From positions 1-18,934 of the forward strand of contig CALDNN010000040.1 in NCBI GenBank assembly GCA_937915455.1: a stretch of 18,934 nucleotides of DNA, read 5' to 3'. Under the pieces are notes generated by a model. It did not search any database. It was not told where the DNA came from and saw only the letters and a program-made list of their open reading frames with translations. Position numbers and translations under genes: made by a program. This document shows, in pieces, positions 1 to 8,377 of the stretch. The first letter of the stretch is position 1. Each line of letters starts with the position of its first letter. The stretch is from Pelethousia sp002409725. Its GTDB lineage: Bacteria > Bacillota > Clostridia > Christensenellales > CAG-138.

Positions 1-165
1 CCCAGCAGCTACCGCACCCAGCGACCCAAGCTAATCGTGGGCGAGCCCATCCTGGCGGCGGAGGTCGTGGCAGGCCTACCCCATTCGGAGCAGGCGTCGG
101 CCCTCACCAGCGCGCTGGAAGCCGCGATCCTGGCGCTTAAAGGCAAGCTGCAAGAGGCGTTATGA
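1..165 (+). CDS. plsC: 1-acyl-sn-glycerol-3-phosphate acyltransferase (PlsC-like), C-terminal fragment
   Basis: An open frame enters from the window edge and ends at TGA 163-165, giving the last 54 residues. The fragment has the KLIVGEPI strand typical of the C-terminal end of PlsC acyltransferases (usually 'v.fGePi'), followed by an amphipathic helix-rich tail. The HX4D catalytic motif would lie upstream of the window and cannot be checked. PlsC makes phosphatidic acid from lysophosphatidic acid at the membrane. The stop overlaps the next start as ATGA, so the gene is translationally coupled to ispH-rpsA. From general knowledge, plsC often sits between cmk and ispH/rpsA in Clostridia, which supports the call. 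The family is inferred from a short tail only. Confidence 0.6.
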   Translation, partial: PSSYRTQRPKLIVGEPILAAEVVAGLPHSEQASALTSALEAAILALKGKLQEAL

Positions 166-2516
166 AAATTCTTATGGCCCAAAATATCGGCTTTTGCTTT
201 GGGGTGGAGCGGGCTATGGAGATGGCCCGGGCGGCTGCCGGCGACGGTTCCGTCTATACCTATGGCGAGCTGATCCACAATGGCGCTGCGATCGAAAAGC
301 TGGAGGGGGAGGGCATCCACGTAGCGCGAACGCTCTTAGAGGTACCCATCGGCGCACATGCCGTAATCCGTTCCCATGGGATTTCGCCTGAAGACCGGGC
401 CGCGCTGGAGACGCGGGCCGGAACCGTTACGGACGCCACCTGCCCCTTCGTGAGCCGCATCCATCGCATCGTAGAGGAACAGGCCGCGGCGGGCTGCCCT
501 ATTTTGATCTTCGGCGCCGCGGATCATCCGGAGGTGCGGGGCATCGCCGGCCACGCCCAGGGGACAGTCATTCATATCCTGCAAAGCATCGGGGAAGCCG
601 AGGCCTTGCCTGCAATGGAGATGGCCTGCCTGGTTTCCCAAACCACGGCGCAAAAGCAGGATTTTGAGGCCGCAGCCGCGATCTTGCGCGCCAAAATCAA
701 CGATTTTCGCTATTATTCCACCATTTGTCCCTCTACCTGCCAAAGGCAGGAGGAGGCCGCCTGGCTAAGTAAAAAATGTACACGCATGCTGGTAGTCGGT
801 GCTCATCACAGTTCGAATACGCAAAAGCTGGCGGGCATCTGCAAAAAATACTGTAAACAAGTGCAATCTATAGCAAATCTGGATGAAGTTTTGCTTGAAA
901 ATATTGATACAAATGATATAATAGGGGTTGTTGGAGGCGCTTCGACGCCGATTTGGATAATAATGGAGGTTATAACAAGAATGAGCGAACTGGAAAAGAC
1001 GATGGCTGAAAGCCCCGAAATTGAAAAGGTAGAGGCACAACAAGCAGCTACCGTCGAGACATCCGTGCCGGCCGAGGCCCCTATGGCAGAACCTGAGGCG
1101 GAAGCCCCCGTGGCACCGGAAGCCCCCGTGCCCGCGGCGGAAGAGACAGCCGAGCCCAGCTTCGAAGAAGCATTCGAAAAGACCTTGGTCCGCATCCGTA
1201 ACGGGCAGATCATTAAGGGCACCGTGCTTCAGATCGTCAACGGCGAAGTGGGCATCGATATCGGCTATAAAGCGGATGGCTATATCCCACGCAGCGAATT
1301 CTCTACCAATCCCGACGTCGATCCTGCCGATAGCCTCAAGGTGGGCGACGAGATCGAGGTCGAGGTTCTAAAAGTCAACGATGGCGAGGGCAATGTGCTG
1401 CTCTCCCGCAAGAATGTCGAAAGCAAGAAAATTTGGGATGACCTGATGGAGGATGAAGATATCCAAAGCAAGGTCTTCGAGGGCTTGGGCAAGGAGGTCG
1501 TCAAGGGCGGCCTGATCGCCACCATCGAGGGCATCCGCGCCTTCATCCCAGCTTCCCAGCTTTCCACCAAATATGTTGAAAACATCGGCGAATACGTAGG
1601 CCAGCCGCTGAGCCTCAAGGTCATTGAGGTCGATAAGGCCCGCAAGCGCATCGTCGCCTCCCACAAGGCCGTTATGCTGGAGGAAGCCGAGAAAAAGCGC
1701 AAGGAGCTCTGGAGCCAGCTGGTCGTGGGTTCCAAGGTGCACGGCATCGTCCGCAGGCTTACCGATTTCGGCGCGTTTGTTGACATTGGCGGCATCGACG
1801 GCCTCGTCCATGTAACGGATGTTGCCTGGGGCCGCGTCAAGCATCCTTCCGATGTGCTCTCCATTGGCCAGGAGGTTGATCTGCTGATTCGTGATGTCGA
1901 TATTGAAAAGCAACGCGTTTCCCTCGGCTATAAGCAGCTTCAGCCCAAGCCCTGGACTATGGCGGATCAGAAATATCCCGCCGGCTCCATCGTGGAGGGC
2001 AAGGTGGTGCGCATCGTTCCCTTTGGCGCTTTTGTAGCCCTGGAGCCCACCATCGACGGCCTGATCCACATCTCCCAGGTGGGTGTGAAGCGTATCGATA
2101 AGGTCGAGGATGAGATCAACGTGGGCGACATCGTGCGCTGCAAGGTGTTGGATGTCAACCCCGAAGCCAAGCGCATCAGCCTCAGCCGCCGTGAGGTCAT
2201 CCTCGAGGAGAATCCCGAGATTGCCGAGCAGCTGGCAGCTGAACGGGCCGAGCGTGAGCGCATCGCCCAGGAGCGCGCCGAGCATCGCGCGTCCGCCAGC
2301 GAGCGGCCGGAACGCCCCGAGCGGACCGACCGTGCCGAGCGCCATGAGCGCACCTTTGAGCGCAGCAGCACTCCCGCTGCGGATCGCGGCGAGCGCCGTG
2401 AGCGCCGTCCTCGCCGTGAGGATGCGGATTACGACCTGCCGCCCGTACAGCAATCCACGACATCCCTGGCAGACCTGTTTTCCGCATTTACTCCCCAGGA
2501 GGGCGATGAAAACTAA
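162..2516 (+). CDS. ispH-rpsA: Bifunctional IspH (HMBPP reductase) - 30S ribosomal protein S1 fusion
   Basis: 784 aa. Residues 1 to about 273 are IspH, the [4Fe-4S] enzyme that converts HMBPP to IPP and DMAPP in the last step of the MEP isoprenoid pathway. Cluster cysteines C12 (GFCFGV), C94 (ATCPFV) and C189 (ICPSTC) are present, as are H39, H122 and E124 (HPEVRG), T161/T162 (SQTT), SSN 217-219 and S261 (ASTP). A Pro/Glu/Ala-rich linker (about 280-335) leads to four S1 RNA-binding domains near 346-416, 432-503, 521-590 and 606-676. An Arg/Glu-rich tail (about 690-755) follows, and the protein ends in SLADLFS plus an acidic stretch. The fusion is known from Clostridia. The start overlaps the upstream stop (ATGA) with AGAGG at 153-157. 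The junction region is AT-rich, with ATA and AGA codons unlike the rest, and carries signals for a separate S1 product from M274. Confidence 0.95.
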   Translation: MKILMAQNIGFCFGVERAMEMARAAAGDGSVYTYGELIHNGAAIEKLEGEGIHVARTLLEVPIGAHAVIRSHGISPEDRAALETRAGTVTDATCPFVSRIHRIVEEQAAAGCPILIFGAADHPEVRGIAGHAQGTVIHILQSIGEAEALPAMEMACLVSQTTAQKQDFEAAAAILRAKINDFRYYSTICPSTCQRQEEAAWLSKKCTRMLVVGAHHSSNTQKLAGICKKYCKQVQSIANLDEVLLENIDTNDIIGVVGGASTPIWIIMEVITRMSELEKTMAESPEIEKVEAQQAATVETSVPAEAPMAEPEAEAPVAPEAPVPAAEETAEPSFEEAFEKTLVRIRNGQIIKGTVLQIVNGEVGIDIGYKADGYIPRSEFSTNPDVDPADSLKVGDEIEVEVLKVNDGEGNVLLSRKNVESKKIWDDLMEDEDIQSKVFEGLGKEVVKGGLIATIEGIRAFIPASQLSTKYVENIGEYVGQPLSLKVIEVDKARKRIVASHKAVMLEEAEKKRKELWSQLVVGSKVHGIVRRLTDFGAFVDIGGIDGLVHVTDVAWGRVKHPSDVLSIGQEVDLLIRDVDIEKQRVSLGYKQLQPKPWTMADQKYPAGSIVEGKVVRIVPFGAFVALEPTIDGLIHISQVGVKRIDKVEDEINVGDIVRCKVLDVNPEAKRISLSRREVILEENPEIAEQLAAERAERERIAQERAEHRASASERPERPERTDRAERHERTFERSSTPAADRGERRERRPRREDADYDLPPVQQSTTSLADLFSAFTPQEGDEN
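895..922 (+). promoter_or_regulatory. Internal sigma-A-type promoter inside ispH, reading into the S1 part
   Basis: TTGAAA at 895-900 and a perfect TATAAT at 917-922 are separated by 16 bp. They lie in an AT-rich patch of the IspH coding region, about 60 bp before an in-frame ATG that has its own GGAGG. The reading frame here uses ATA codons (GAT ATA ATA), which are scarce elsewhere in the window, suggesting the bases are kept for the signal. Role inferred from sequence only. Confidence 0.65.
965..983 (+). promoter_or_regulatory. Internal ribosome binding site and start for stand-alone ribosomal protein S1
   Basis: GGAGG at 965-969 is followed 11 bases later by ATG 981-983, in frame with the fusion (M274). 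Initiation here would give a 511-aa protein starting MSELEK, with the acidic linker and all four S1 domains but none of IspH. M274 lies exactly at the end of the IspH domain, where a free rpsA gene would begin. Confidence 0.65.
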
Positions 2517-2533
2517 ATCCAATAATAACCAGC

Positions 2534-2564
2534 AGCGGGGCCCGACCGGGCCCCGCTTTTGTTT
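2534..2564 (+). terminator. Rho-independent terminator after ispH-rpsA
   Basis: A 10-bp stem (AGCGGGGCCC with GGGCCCCGCT) closes a GACC loop and is followed by TTTTGTTT. It starts 18 bases after the rpsA stop and separates that transcript from ftsK. Confidence 0.92.
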
Positions 2565-2603
2565 GCCGATAATTGGTCAAAGCCGCGAAATTCACCCCAA
2601 GCC

Positions 2604-2632
2604 TTTCCTTGCGATACCAAATGTAGTATAAT
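2604..2632 (+). promoter_or_regulatory. Promoter for ftsK and following genes
   Basis: A perfect TATAAT lies at 2627-2632. The best -35 at 17-bp spacing is the weak TTTCCT at 2604-2609. It lies after the terminator and 24 bases before the ftsK ATG, which has GAGG at 2647-2650. Confidence 0.55.
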
Positions 2633-2655
2633 TTGAAGCGGAATGCGAGGTATCT

Positions 2656-5121
2656 ATGGCCACTAAGGGAAGACAGACAAAAGCTGAAAAGGCAGCCCGC
2701 AAGGCTGAGCTGGAACGGAAAAATTGCGTCAAGCGTGAGGTGACGGGCGTTTTGCTCATCGCCTTGGGCCTGTTCTTTGCCGCCAGCTTATATGTGGACG
2801 CAGTGGGTATTGTGGGCCGCGTGGTTAGCCGGGTCTGCTTTGGTCTGTTCGGCGTGCTTTCCTATGTACTGCCCCTGATCTTGGTAGCGCTAGGCGTACT
2901 GAGCATCGCCGCTTCCAGCGGCAAGGGCGCGGCCTTTTCCACCTTTGTGCTTTCCCTGCTGGCCCTGCTGTGCATTTTGGTGCTGCTGCATGCCAATGCC
3001 CGTAGCGCCGTGGAGAGCGTCAATATTTGGGATTATTATGTAGATGCCTACCAATTCGGTAGCAATCTGCAAAAGGGCGGCGGCGTATTCGGCGCGCTGC
3101 TGGCCTATCCTTCGCTTATTTTCCTGGGCATCGCGGGCACCAACATCATCTTTATCGCCCTACTGGTTATCCTCCTGCTGGTGGGTACCCAGATATCCCT
3201 GCGCTCCGCCGGGATCAAAATGGGCAGGCAGATCAAGAGCGGCGCCACCGTAGTGGCCGAAAAGATCGACGTGGGCCGCAAAACGCTTTTCAATGAGATC
3301 CTCGATGCGCCGGTCGAATCCTCCCCGCCAAAGAGCCGCCCGGGGTACACGGGCATAAAAGTCGAGCGGCGGCCCCTCTATGAAGAAGAAACGGGCAACC
3401 CCGCGCTGGACAAGCTATCATACTTCCCCTCTGCCGGCGAGCTGCCCCTTAGGGATGATGCGGACGACGATCCCTTCGATATTTTAGAAGGGGTGGAGGC
3501 GTATGCATCCGATGATGATGCGCCTGTCAGCCGAATTTCCGAGCGCAAGAGCCGGGCCAAGACCGTGCACCAGCTCAAAGAAGAAAAGGGAGAGGGGCCT
3601 GCTGATGAACCGGCGCAGGAGGCCGACGAGCTGCCCAAGGCAGCGCCGGGCATCCTTGACTATCAGCGCCCGCCTTACACCCTGCTAAATGTGCCACAGC
3701 GTACCTATGCGGCCGAGGAATCCCCGGCGGAGAAGGGCCGCATGCTGCTCGATACCCTGCAAAGCTTTAACATCAGCGCAAGGGTGGTCAATATCACCGT
3801 GGGGCCGGTGATTACCCGCTTTGAGCTGCAGCCTGCCCAGGGCGTGCGGGTGAGCCGCATCACCATCCTTTCCGATGATATCGCCCTGGCCCTGGCCGCC
3901 CCCCGGGTGCGCATCGAAGCGCCCATCCCCGGCAAGGCTGCCATCGGCATCGAAATACCCAATAAGAATATCCAGAGCGTGCTGCTTCGAGAGGTCATCG
4001 AATCCGCGGAGTTCATCGCGGCCAAATCCCCGCTCGCCTTTGCCCTAGGCAAGGATATTGCAGGCAAGGTGGTCACGGCGGATCTCGATCGCATGCCCCA
4101 CCTGCTGATCGCGGGCTCCACGGGTAGCGGCAAAAGCGTTTGCATCAACGATATCATCCTCAGCATGATCTATCACACGGCCCCCAGCGACCTGCGCATG
4201 ATTTTGGTCGATCCTAAAAAGGTGGAGCTGAAGGTCTATTCACCTCTGCCACATCTGCTGCTGCCTGTAGTGACGGACGCTAAAAAGGCTGCCGGCGCGC
4301 TCAAATGGGCCGTGATGGAGATGGATCAGCGCTACCAGAAGATGTCCCTCCTCAACGCGCGGGATCTCAACCGCTATAACTCTTTGCAGGAGGATGAGGG
4401 CAACAGGCTGCCCAGGCTGGTGATCATCATCGACGAGCTAGCGGATTTGATGATGGTAGCGGCCAAGGATGTGGAGGAAGCCATCTGCCGCATCGCTCAG
4501 CTGGGCCGGGCCGCAGGCATCCACCTGATTGTGGCCACCCAGCGGCCTTCTACGGATATCATCACCGGCCTCATCAAGGCCAACATCCCCAGCCGTATCG
4601 CGCTTACGGTATCCTCGGCCGTGGATTCGCGGGTCATCATGGATGTAAACGGGGCAGAAAAGCTGCTGGGCCGGGGCGATATGCTCTTCCATGCCAGTGG
4701 TGCCAGCAAGCCCATCCGTGCCCAGGCCGCATTTGTGAGCGACGAAGAGGTGGAGCGGGTGATGGATTTCTTCGCCGTCCATAATACCGCCCCCTTGGAG
4801 CAATACAGCGAGGTCACCCTGGATTCCATCGAAACGGCGGGGGAGAGCGGCCCCGCCCAAGGCAACGGCAAGCAGGAGGACGACCTTCTGCCGGATGCGG
4901 TGCGAATCGTGCTGGACAGCGGCCAGGCTTCCATCTCCATGATCCAGCGCCGCCTGCGGGTGGGCTATGCCCGGGCCGCGCGGCTGATCGACATCATGGA
5001 GCAAAAGAAGATCGTTAGCGGATTTGACGGCAGCAAGCCTCGCAGACTGTTGATCACGGCGGCGGATTATTCCGAAATGTTCGGCGGCAAAGCGCGTATA
5101 GAAGGGGGGGAAATGGAATGA
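2656..5121 (+). CDS. ftsK: DNA translocase FtsK/SpoIIIE
   Basis: 821 aa. A membrane-anchored, ATP-driven double-stranded DNA pump at the division septum that clears chromosomal DNA from the closing septum and, in spore formers, moves it into the forespore. A basic N-terminus is followed by four or five hydrophobic segments between residues 30 and 180, then a charged linker (about 190-335), then the RecA-like motor with Walker A GSTGSGKS at 487-494 and Walker B VIIIDE at 589-594. The C-terminal gamma winged helix that reads orienting DNA sequences spans about 744-805. Length is close to B. subtilis SpoIIIE. The start has GAGG 5 bases upstream. The stop overlaps the rimO ATG (ATGA). SpoIIIE and FtsK cannot be told apart by motif; no sporulation gene is nearby. 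A run of seven G at 5104-5110 lies in the last codons. Confidence 0.95.
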   Translation: MATKGRQTKAEKAARKAELERKNCVKREVTGVLLIALGLFFAASLYVDAVGIVGRVVSRVCFGLFGVLSYVLPLILVALGVLSIAASSGKGAAFSTFVLSLLALLCILVLLHANARSAVESVNIWDYYVDAYQFGSNLQKGGGVFGALLAYPSLIFLGIAGTNIIFIALLVILLLVGTQISLRSAGIKMGRQIKSGATVVAEKIDVGRKTLFNEILDAPVESSPPKSRPGYTGIKVERRPLYEEETGNPALDKLSYFPSAGELPLRDDADDDPFDILEGVEAYASDDDAPVSRISERKSRAKTVHQLKEEKGEGPADEPAQEADELPKAAPGILDYQRPPYTLLNVPQRTYAAEESPAEKGRMLLDTLQSFNISARVVNITVGPVITRFELQPAQGVRVSRITILSDDIALALAAPRVRIEAPIPGKAAIGIEIPNKNIQSVLLREVIESAEFIAAKSPLAFALGKDIAGKVVTADLDRMPHLLIAGSTGSGKSVCINDIILSMIYHTAPSDLRMILVDPKKVELKVYSPLPHLLLPVVTDAKKAAGALKWAVMEMDQRYQKMSLLNARDLNRYNSLQEDEGNRLPRLVIIIDELADLMMVAAKDVEEAICRIAQLGRAAGIHLIVATQRPSTDIITGLIKANIPSRIALTVSSAVDSRVIMDVNGAEKLLGRGDMLFHASGASKPIRAQAAFVSDEEVERVMDFFAVHNTAPLEQYSEVTLDSIETAGESGPAQGNGKQEDDLLPDAVRIVLDSGQASISMIQRRLRVGYARAARLIDIMEQKKIVSGFDGSKPRRLLITAADYSEMFGGKARIEGGEME

Positions 5122-6407
5122 AAGCGGGTCTGGTTTCCCTAGGTTGTTCGAAAAACCGGGTGGATAGCGAATACATCCTGGCGGAGCTGGCCAACGCCGG
5201 CTTTGAACTTACGCCGGAACCGGCCGAGGCGGAGGTCATCTTGATCAACACCTGTGGCTTCATCACACCGGCCAAGGAGGAATCCATCAACTCCATTTTG
5301 GAAATGGCTGCCTATAAAGAAAACGGCAAATGCCGGGTGCTGGTGGGTACGGGCTGCCTCACGGAGCGTTATTCCCGCGAGCTGGCCCAGGAGCTGCCTG
5401 AGCTGGACCTCATTTGGGGCGTGGGCGATCACAAGGGCCTTGTGCGCCGCATCTGCCAGCTGGCGGGCCTCACGCCCGAGGAGGGCTGCTGCCCCCGCGT
5501 GCTGACCACGCCGCCCTATACGGCCTACCTTCGCATTGCAGACGGCTGTGACAACCGCTGCACCTATTGCGCCATCCCCCTCATTCGCGGCCCGCGCCGG
5601 AGTGTACCCATGGAAGAGCTGCTGGCAGAAGCCGAACGACTGGCAGCAAGCGGCGTAGTGGAGCTGACCGTCATCGCCCAGGATACCTCTGCCTATGGCA
5701 GCGACCTCTATGGCAAGCCCATGCTGCGCGAGCTTTTATTGGCCCTTTGCAAGATCGATGGCTTTCATTGGGTGCGCGTGCTCTATACGTATCCGAATAC
5801 GGTAGATGAGGCCCTGGTAGGTGCCATGATCGCCGAACCCAAGCTCGTGCCCTACCTGGATATGCCCATCCAGCACATCGCGCCGGAGGCCCTGCGCCGC
5901 ATGAACCGCCACGGCACTGCCGAGCATATCCGCCACATGGTAGATTATATCCGGTCTAAAAGCGAGGATTTCATCCTGCGCACCACGGTCATCACCGGCT
6001 TCCCTGGGGAGACGGAGGAAGAATTCGGTCGGTTGGCCGAATTCTTGCGGACGCATCCATTTGACCGGCTGGGAGCCTTTGCTTATTCTATCGAAGAAAA
6101 TACCCCGGCAGCCGAGATGCCGGGACAGCTCGACGAAGAGACCAAGCAGCGCCGACTGGACGCCGTGATGCAGGCCCAACGCGCCATTTCCCTCTCGCGC
6201 AATCAGGCCCGGGTGGGCCGTGACTATGAAGTGCTGGTGGAGGGGGTAGAAGGCGGTATGGCCTATGGCCGCTCCTACGCGGAGGCCCCGGAGGTGGATG
6301 GCAGCATCCGCTTCCATTTCAACGGCGAAGCGCCCGCGCCCGGCAGCTTCGTACAAGTGCGTATCACCAAGGCTGGGCCTTACGACCTTTGGGGCGAAAT
6401 GTTTTAA
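5118..6407 (+). CDS. rimO: Ribosomal protein S12 methylthiotransferase RimO
   Basis: 429 aa. A radical-SAM enzyme that adds a methylthio group to the conserved aspartate of ribosomal protein S12. The N-terminal UPF0004 domain carries C10 (LGCSKNRVDSE), C46 (NTCGF) and C80 (TGCL), which hold one [4Fe-4S] cluster. The radical-SAM CX3CX2C is C144, C148 and C151 (CDNRCTYC), holding the second. The last 65 or so residues form the TRAM domain. MiaB is the closest alternative, but the GCSKNRVDSE opening and the length of about 430 aa are RimO-like. The start overlaps the ftsK stop by 4 bases and is preceded by a G-rich SD at 5102-5110, so translation is likely coupled. Confidence 0.93.
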   Translation: MKAGLVSLGCSKNRVDSEYILAELANAGFELTPEPAEAEVILINTCGFITPAKEESINSILEMAAYKENGKCRVLVGTGCLTERYSRELAQELPELDLIWGVGDHKGLVRRICQLAGLTPEEGCCPRVLTTPPYTAYLRIADGCDNRCTYCAIPLIRGPRRSVPMEELLAEAERLAASGVVELTVIAQDTSAYGSDLYGKPMLRELLLALCKIDGFHWVRVLYTYPNTVDEALVGAMIAEPKLVPYLDMPIQHIAPEALRRMNRHGTAEHIRHMVDYIRSKSEDFILRTTVITGFPGETEEEFGRLAEFLRTHPFDRLGAFAYSIEENTPAAEMPGQLDEETKQRRLDAVMQAQRAISLSRNQARVGRDYEVLVEGVEGGMAYGRSYAEAPEVDGSIRFHFNGEAPAPGSFVQVRITKAGPYDLWGEMF

Positions 6408-6461
6408 CCGCCCGCATGCAATCCGAACCCTATCCATTACATAAAAAGGAAGTGAAAACCC

Positions 6462-7013
6462 ATGCTGAAAAAGATAAACCTGCCCAACAGACTGACCCTG
6501 CTGCGCATCCTCATGGTGCCGCTGCTCATCGCATGCTTTTATTTAAAGGTAAGCTGGTGGAGCTACGCGGCTGCGCTCATCTTCGTGCTGGCCTACCTCA
6601 CGGATATGCTGGATGGCAAGATCGCACGCAAGCGCAACCAAGTGACCTCTTTCGGCAAGCTGATGGATCCAATGGCGGATAAGCTGCTTTCCGTGAGCGC
6701 GCTGGTGATGCTCACGGCCTTTGACTTGCTCAACCCCATCGCCACCATCATCATCGTGGCCCGGGAGTTCTTTATTAGCGCTTTCCGCCTGGTGGCTGTG
6801 GAAAAAGGCGTGGTCATCGCCGCCAGCTGGATGGGAAAGCTCAAGACCGTGTCTCAATTCGTGGCCATCACCATGGTTCTGCTGCACGATCTGGTGCTGC
6901 GCATCTTCGGCTTCCCATTGGATATGGTGATCGTATGGATCTCCGTTTTCCTCACGGTGGTATCCGGCGTGGACTATGTACTGAAAAATAAAGGTACCAT
7001 CAGCCTGGAATGA
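6462..7013 (+). CDS. pgsA: CDP-diacylglycerol-glycerol-3-phosphate 3-phosphatidyltransferase
   Basis: 183 aa, an integral membrane enzyme that makes phosphatidylglycerol phosphate, the committed step to phosphatidylglycerol. The CDP-alcohol phosphatidyltransferase signature DG-x2-AR-x8-G-x3-D-x3-D is intact (D48, D51, G52, A55, R56, G65, D69, D73). Several hydrophobic helices surround it (about 10-48 and 75-175). The opening LPNRLTLLRI is typical of PgsA. AAGGA at 6446-6450 precedes the ATG by 11 bases. The gene lies 54 bases after rimO with no terminator between, so it is probably in the same operon; the pgsA-cinA-recA order is conserved in Firmicutes. Confidence 0.95.
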   Translation: MLKKINLPNRLTLLRILMVPLLIACFYLKVSWWSYAAALIFVLAYLTDMLDGKIARKRNQVTSFGKLMDPMADKLLSVSALVMLTAFDLLNPIATIIIVAREFFISAFRLVAVEKGVVIAASWMGKLKTVSQFVAITMVLLHDLVLRIFGFPLDMVIVWISVFLTVVSGVDYVLKNKGTISLE

Positions 7014-7053
7014 GTTTTCGCATCCTATTCAAGAAAGCAGGAATAAATCCTAT

Positions 7054-8298
7054 ATGTTGACTGCAGAGATCATTTCCGTGGGCACGGAGCTGCTCATGGG
7101 CCAGATCGTGGATACCAACGCGCAGTATATCTCCCAGCGGCTGGCCGAGGCCGGCATCAACCAATACTTCCGCGCCACCGTGGGCGATAACCACGACCGG
7201 CTGTACGATACCATCCGCACGGCCGTCGAACGCGCGGATCTGGTCATCCTCACGGGTGGCCTCGGGCCTACCGAGGATGACTTAACAAAAGAAACGGCCG
7301 CGGATGTGCTTGGCTATGGCGGGGATTTCATTCTGCATGAGGCCAGCCTCGCGGCCATGGAGCGGCGTTTTAGCCACATGCACCGGGTGATGACTGCGAA
7401 CAACCGCAAGCAAGCCATGTTCCCCAAAGAGGCCTTTATCATGCCTAACGCCAATGGTACGGCGCCCGGCTGTATCCTCGAAAAGGAGGGCAAGGCGGTG
7501 ATCCTACTGCCCGGGCCGCCCAGGGAAATGGTTCCCATGTTCGACGAATCCGTAATGCCCTACCTCCTAAAGCGCAACCAGGGCAAGCTCTATTCGCGCA
7601 CGCTGCGCATATACGGCATGGGCGAATCCGCCGTGGAAGACCGGCTGCGGGATATGATCGATTCGCAGACAAACCCCACCATCGCTCCCTACGCCCTCAC
7701 CGGCGAGACCACCCTGCGGGTGACTGCCCGCTGCCGCGATGATGCAGAGGGAGAGGCCCTGGTGCGGCCCGTGATCGAGGCCATCCGCCAGCGGCTGGGC
7801 GATGTGCTCTATTCCACCCACGGCGAGCAGTTGCACGAGGTATGTGCAAGGCTGCTGACGGCGCAAGGCAAGACCCTGGCCGTGGCCGAGAGCTTTACAG
7901 GCGGCCTACTAGCCTCCACACTGATCTGTGTGCCCGGTAGTTCGGCCTGGATGCTCGAGGGTTGCGTCACCTATTCCAATGCCGCTAAGGAACGGCGCTT
8001 GGGCGTTTTGCCCCAAACGCTGGCTGCCCATGGGGCCGTGAGCCGCGAAACCGCCTTGGAGATGGCCCGGGGCATGCGCGGCACTTCCGGAGCGGATTTC
8101 GCTCTCGCTACAACCGGCATCGCCGGCCCGGATGGCGGTACGCCGGAAAAGCCCGTGGGGCTGGCCTACCTGGCCCTGGCTTACGAGGGTGGGGAAGAGG
8201 TGCACGAGCTGCGCTTGGTGGGCAACCGCGAACGCATTCGGGGCACGGGCGTGCTGGAAGCGCTGGATATGCTGCGCAGGCGGCTGGAAAATATTTAA
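7054..8298 (+). CDS. cinA: CinA-family protein: MoCF-like domain plus nicotinamide-nucleotide amidohydrolase
   Basis: 414 aa, the full two-domain form. The N-terminal molybdopterin-binding-like (COG1058, ADP-ribose pyrophosphatase-type) domain covers about 1-170, with GTELLMGQ near residue 10, TGGLGPTEDD at 67-76 and LLPGPP at 151-156. The C-terminal CinA/PncC domain (about 255-414) carries AESFTGG at 278-284 and TGIAGPDGG at 354-362; this domain deamidates NMN to NaMN in pyridine-nucleotide salvage. The historic name reflects competence induction together with recA, and here too recA follows directly. AGGA at 7039-7042 lies 11 bases before the ATG. There is no terminator before recA, so read-through into recA is possible. 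Confidence 0.94.
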   Translation: MLTAEIISVGTELLMGQIVDTNAQYISQRLAEAGINQYFRATVGDNHDRLYDTIRTAVERADLVILTGGLGPTEDDLTKETAADVLGYGGDFILHEASLAAMERRFSHMHRVMTANNRKQAMFPKEAFIMPNANGTAPGCILEKEGKAVILLPGPPREMVPMFDESVMPYLLKRNQGKLYSRTLRIYGMGESAVEDRLRDMIDSQTNPTIAPYALTGETTLRVTARCRDDAEGEALVRPVIEAIRQRLGDVLYSTHGEQLHEVCARLLTAQGKTLAVAESFTGGLLASTLICVPGSSAWMLEGCVTYSNAAKERRLGVLPQTLAAHGAVSRETALEMARGMRGTSGADFALATTGIAGPDGGTPEKPVGLAYLALAYEGGEEVHELRLVGNRERIRGTGVLEALDMLRRRLENI

Positions 8299-8318
8299 AA
8301 ATAGTGCGTGCAAATGAC

Positions 8319-8347
8319 TCGAACAAATGTTAGAATATTGATGTAAT
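8319..8347 (+). promoter_or_regulatory. recA promoter with LexA (SOS) box
   Basis: The 14-mer CGAACAAATGTTAG at 8320-8333 matches the Gram-positive LexA consensus CGAAC-N4-GTTYG except for one base in the right half. It overlaps a candidate -35 (TCGAAC 8319-8324). Seventeen bases on lies TGTAAT (8342-8347), extended by TG at 8339-8340. The predicted transcript starts just before the AAAGGAG of recA. The operator is well supported; the exact -10 is less certain. Confidence 0.75.
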
Positions 8348-8377
8348 CAATATGAGCAAAGGAGCCTTGATCCTATT

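Noticed and set aside
1368..2522. 384-aa open frame on the minus strand opposite the S1 part of the fusion
   Set aside because: It is the antisense image of GC-biased S1 codons; no SD and no recognisable domain.
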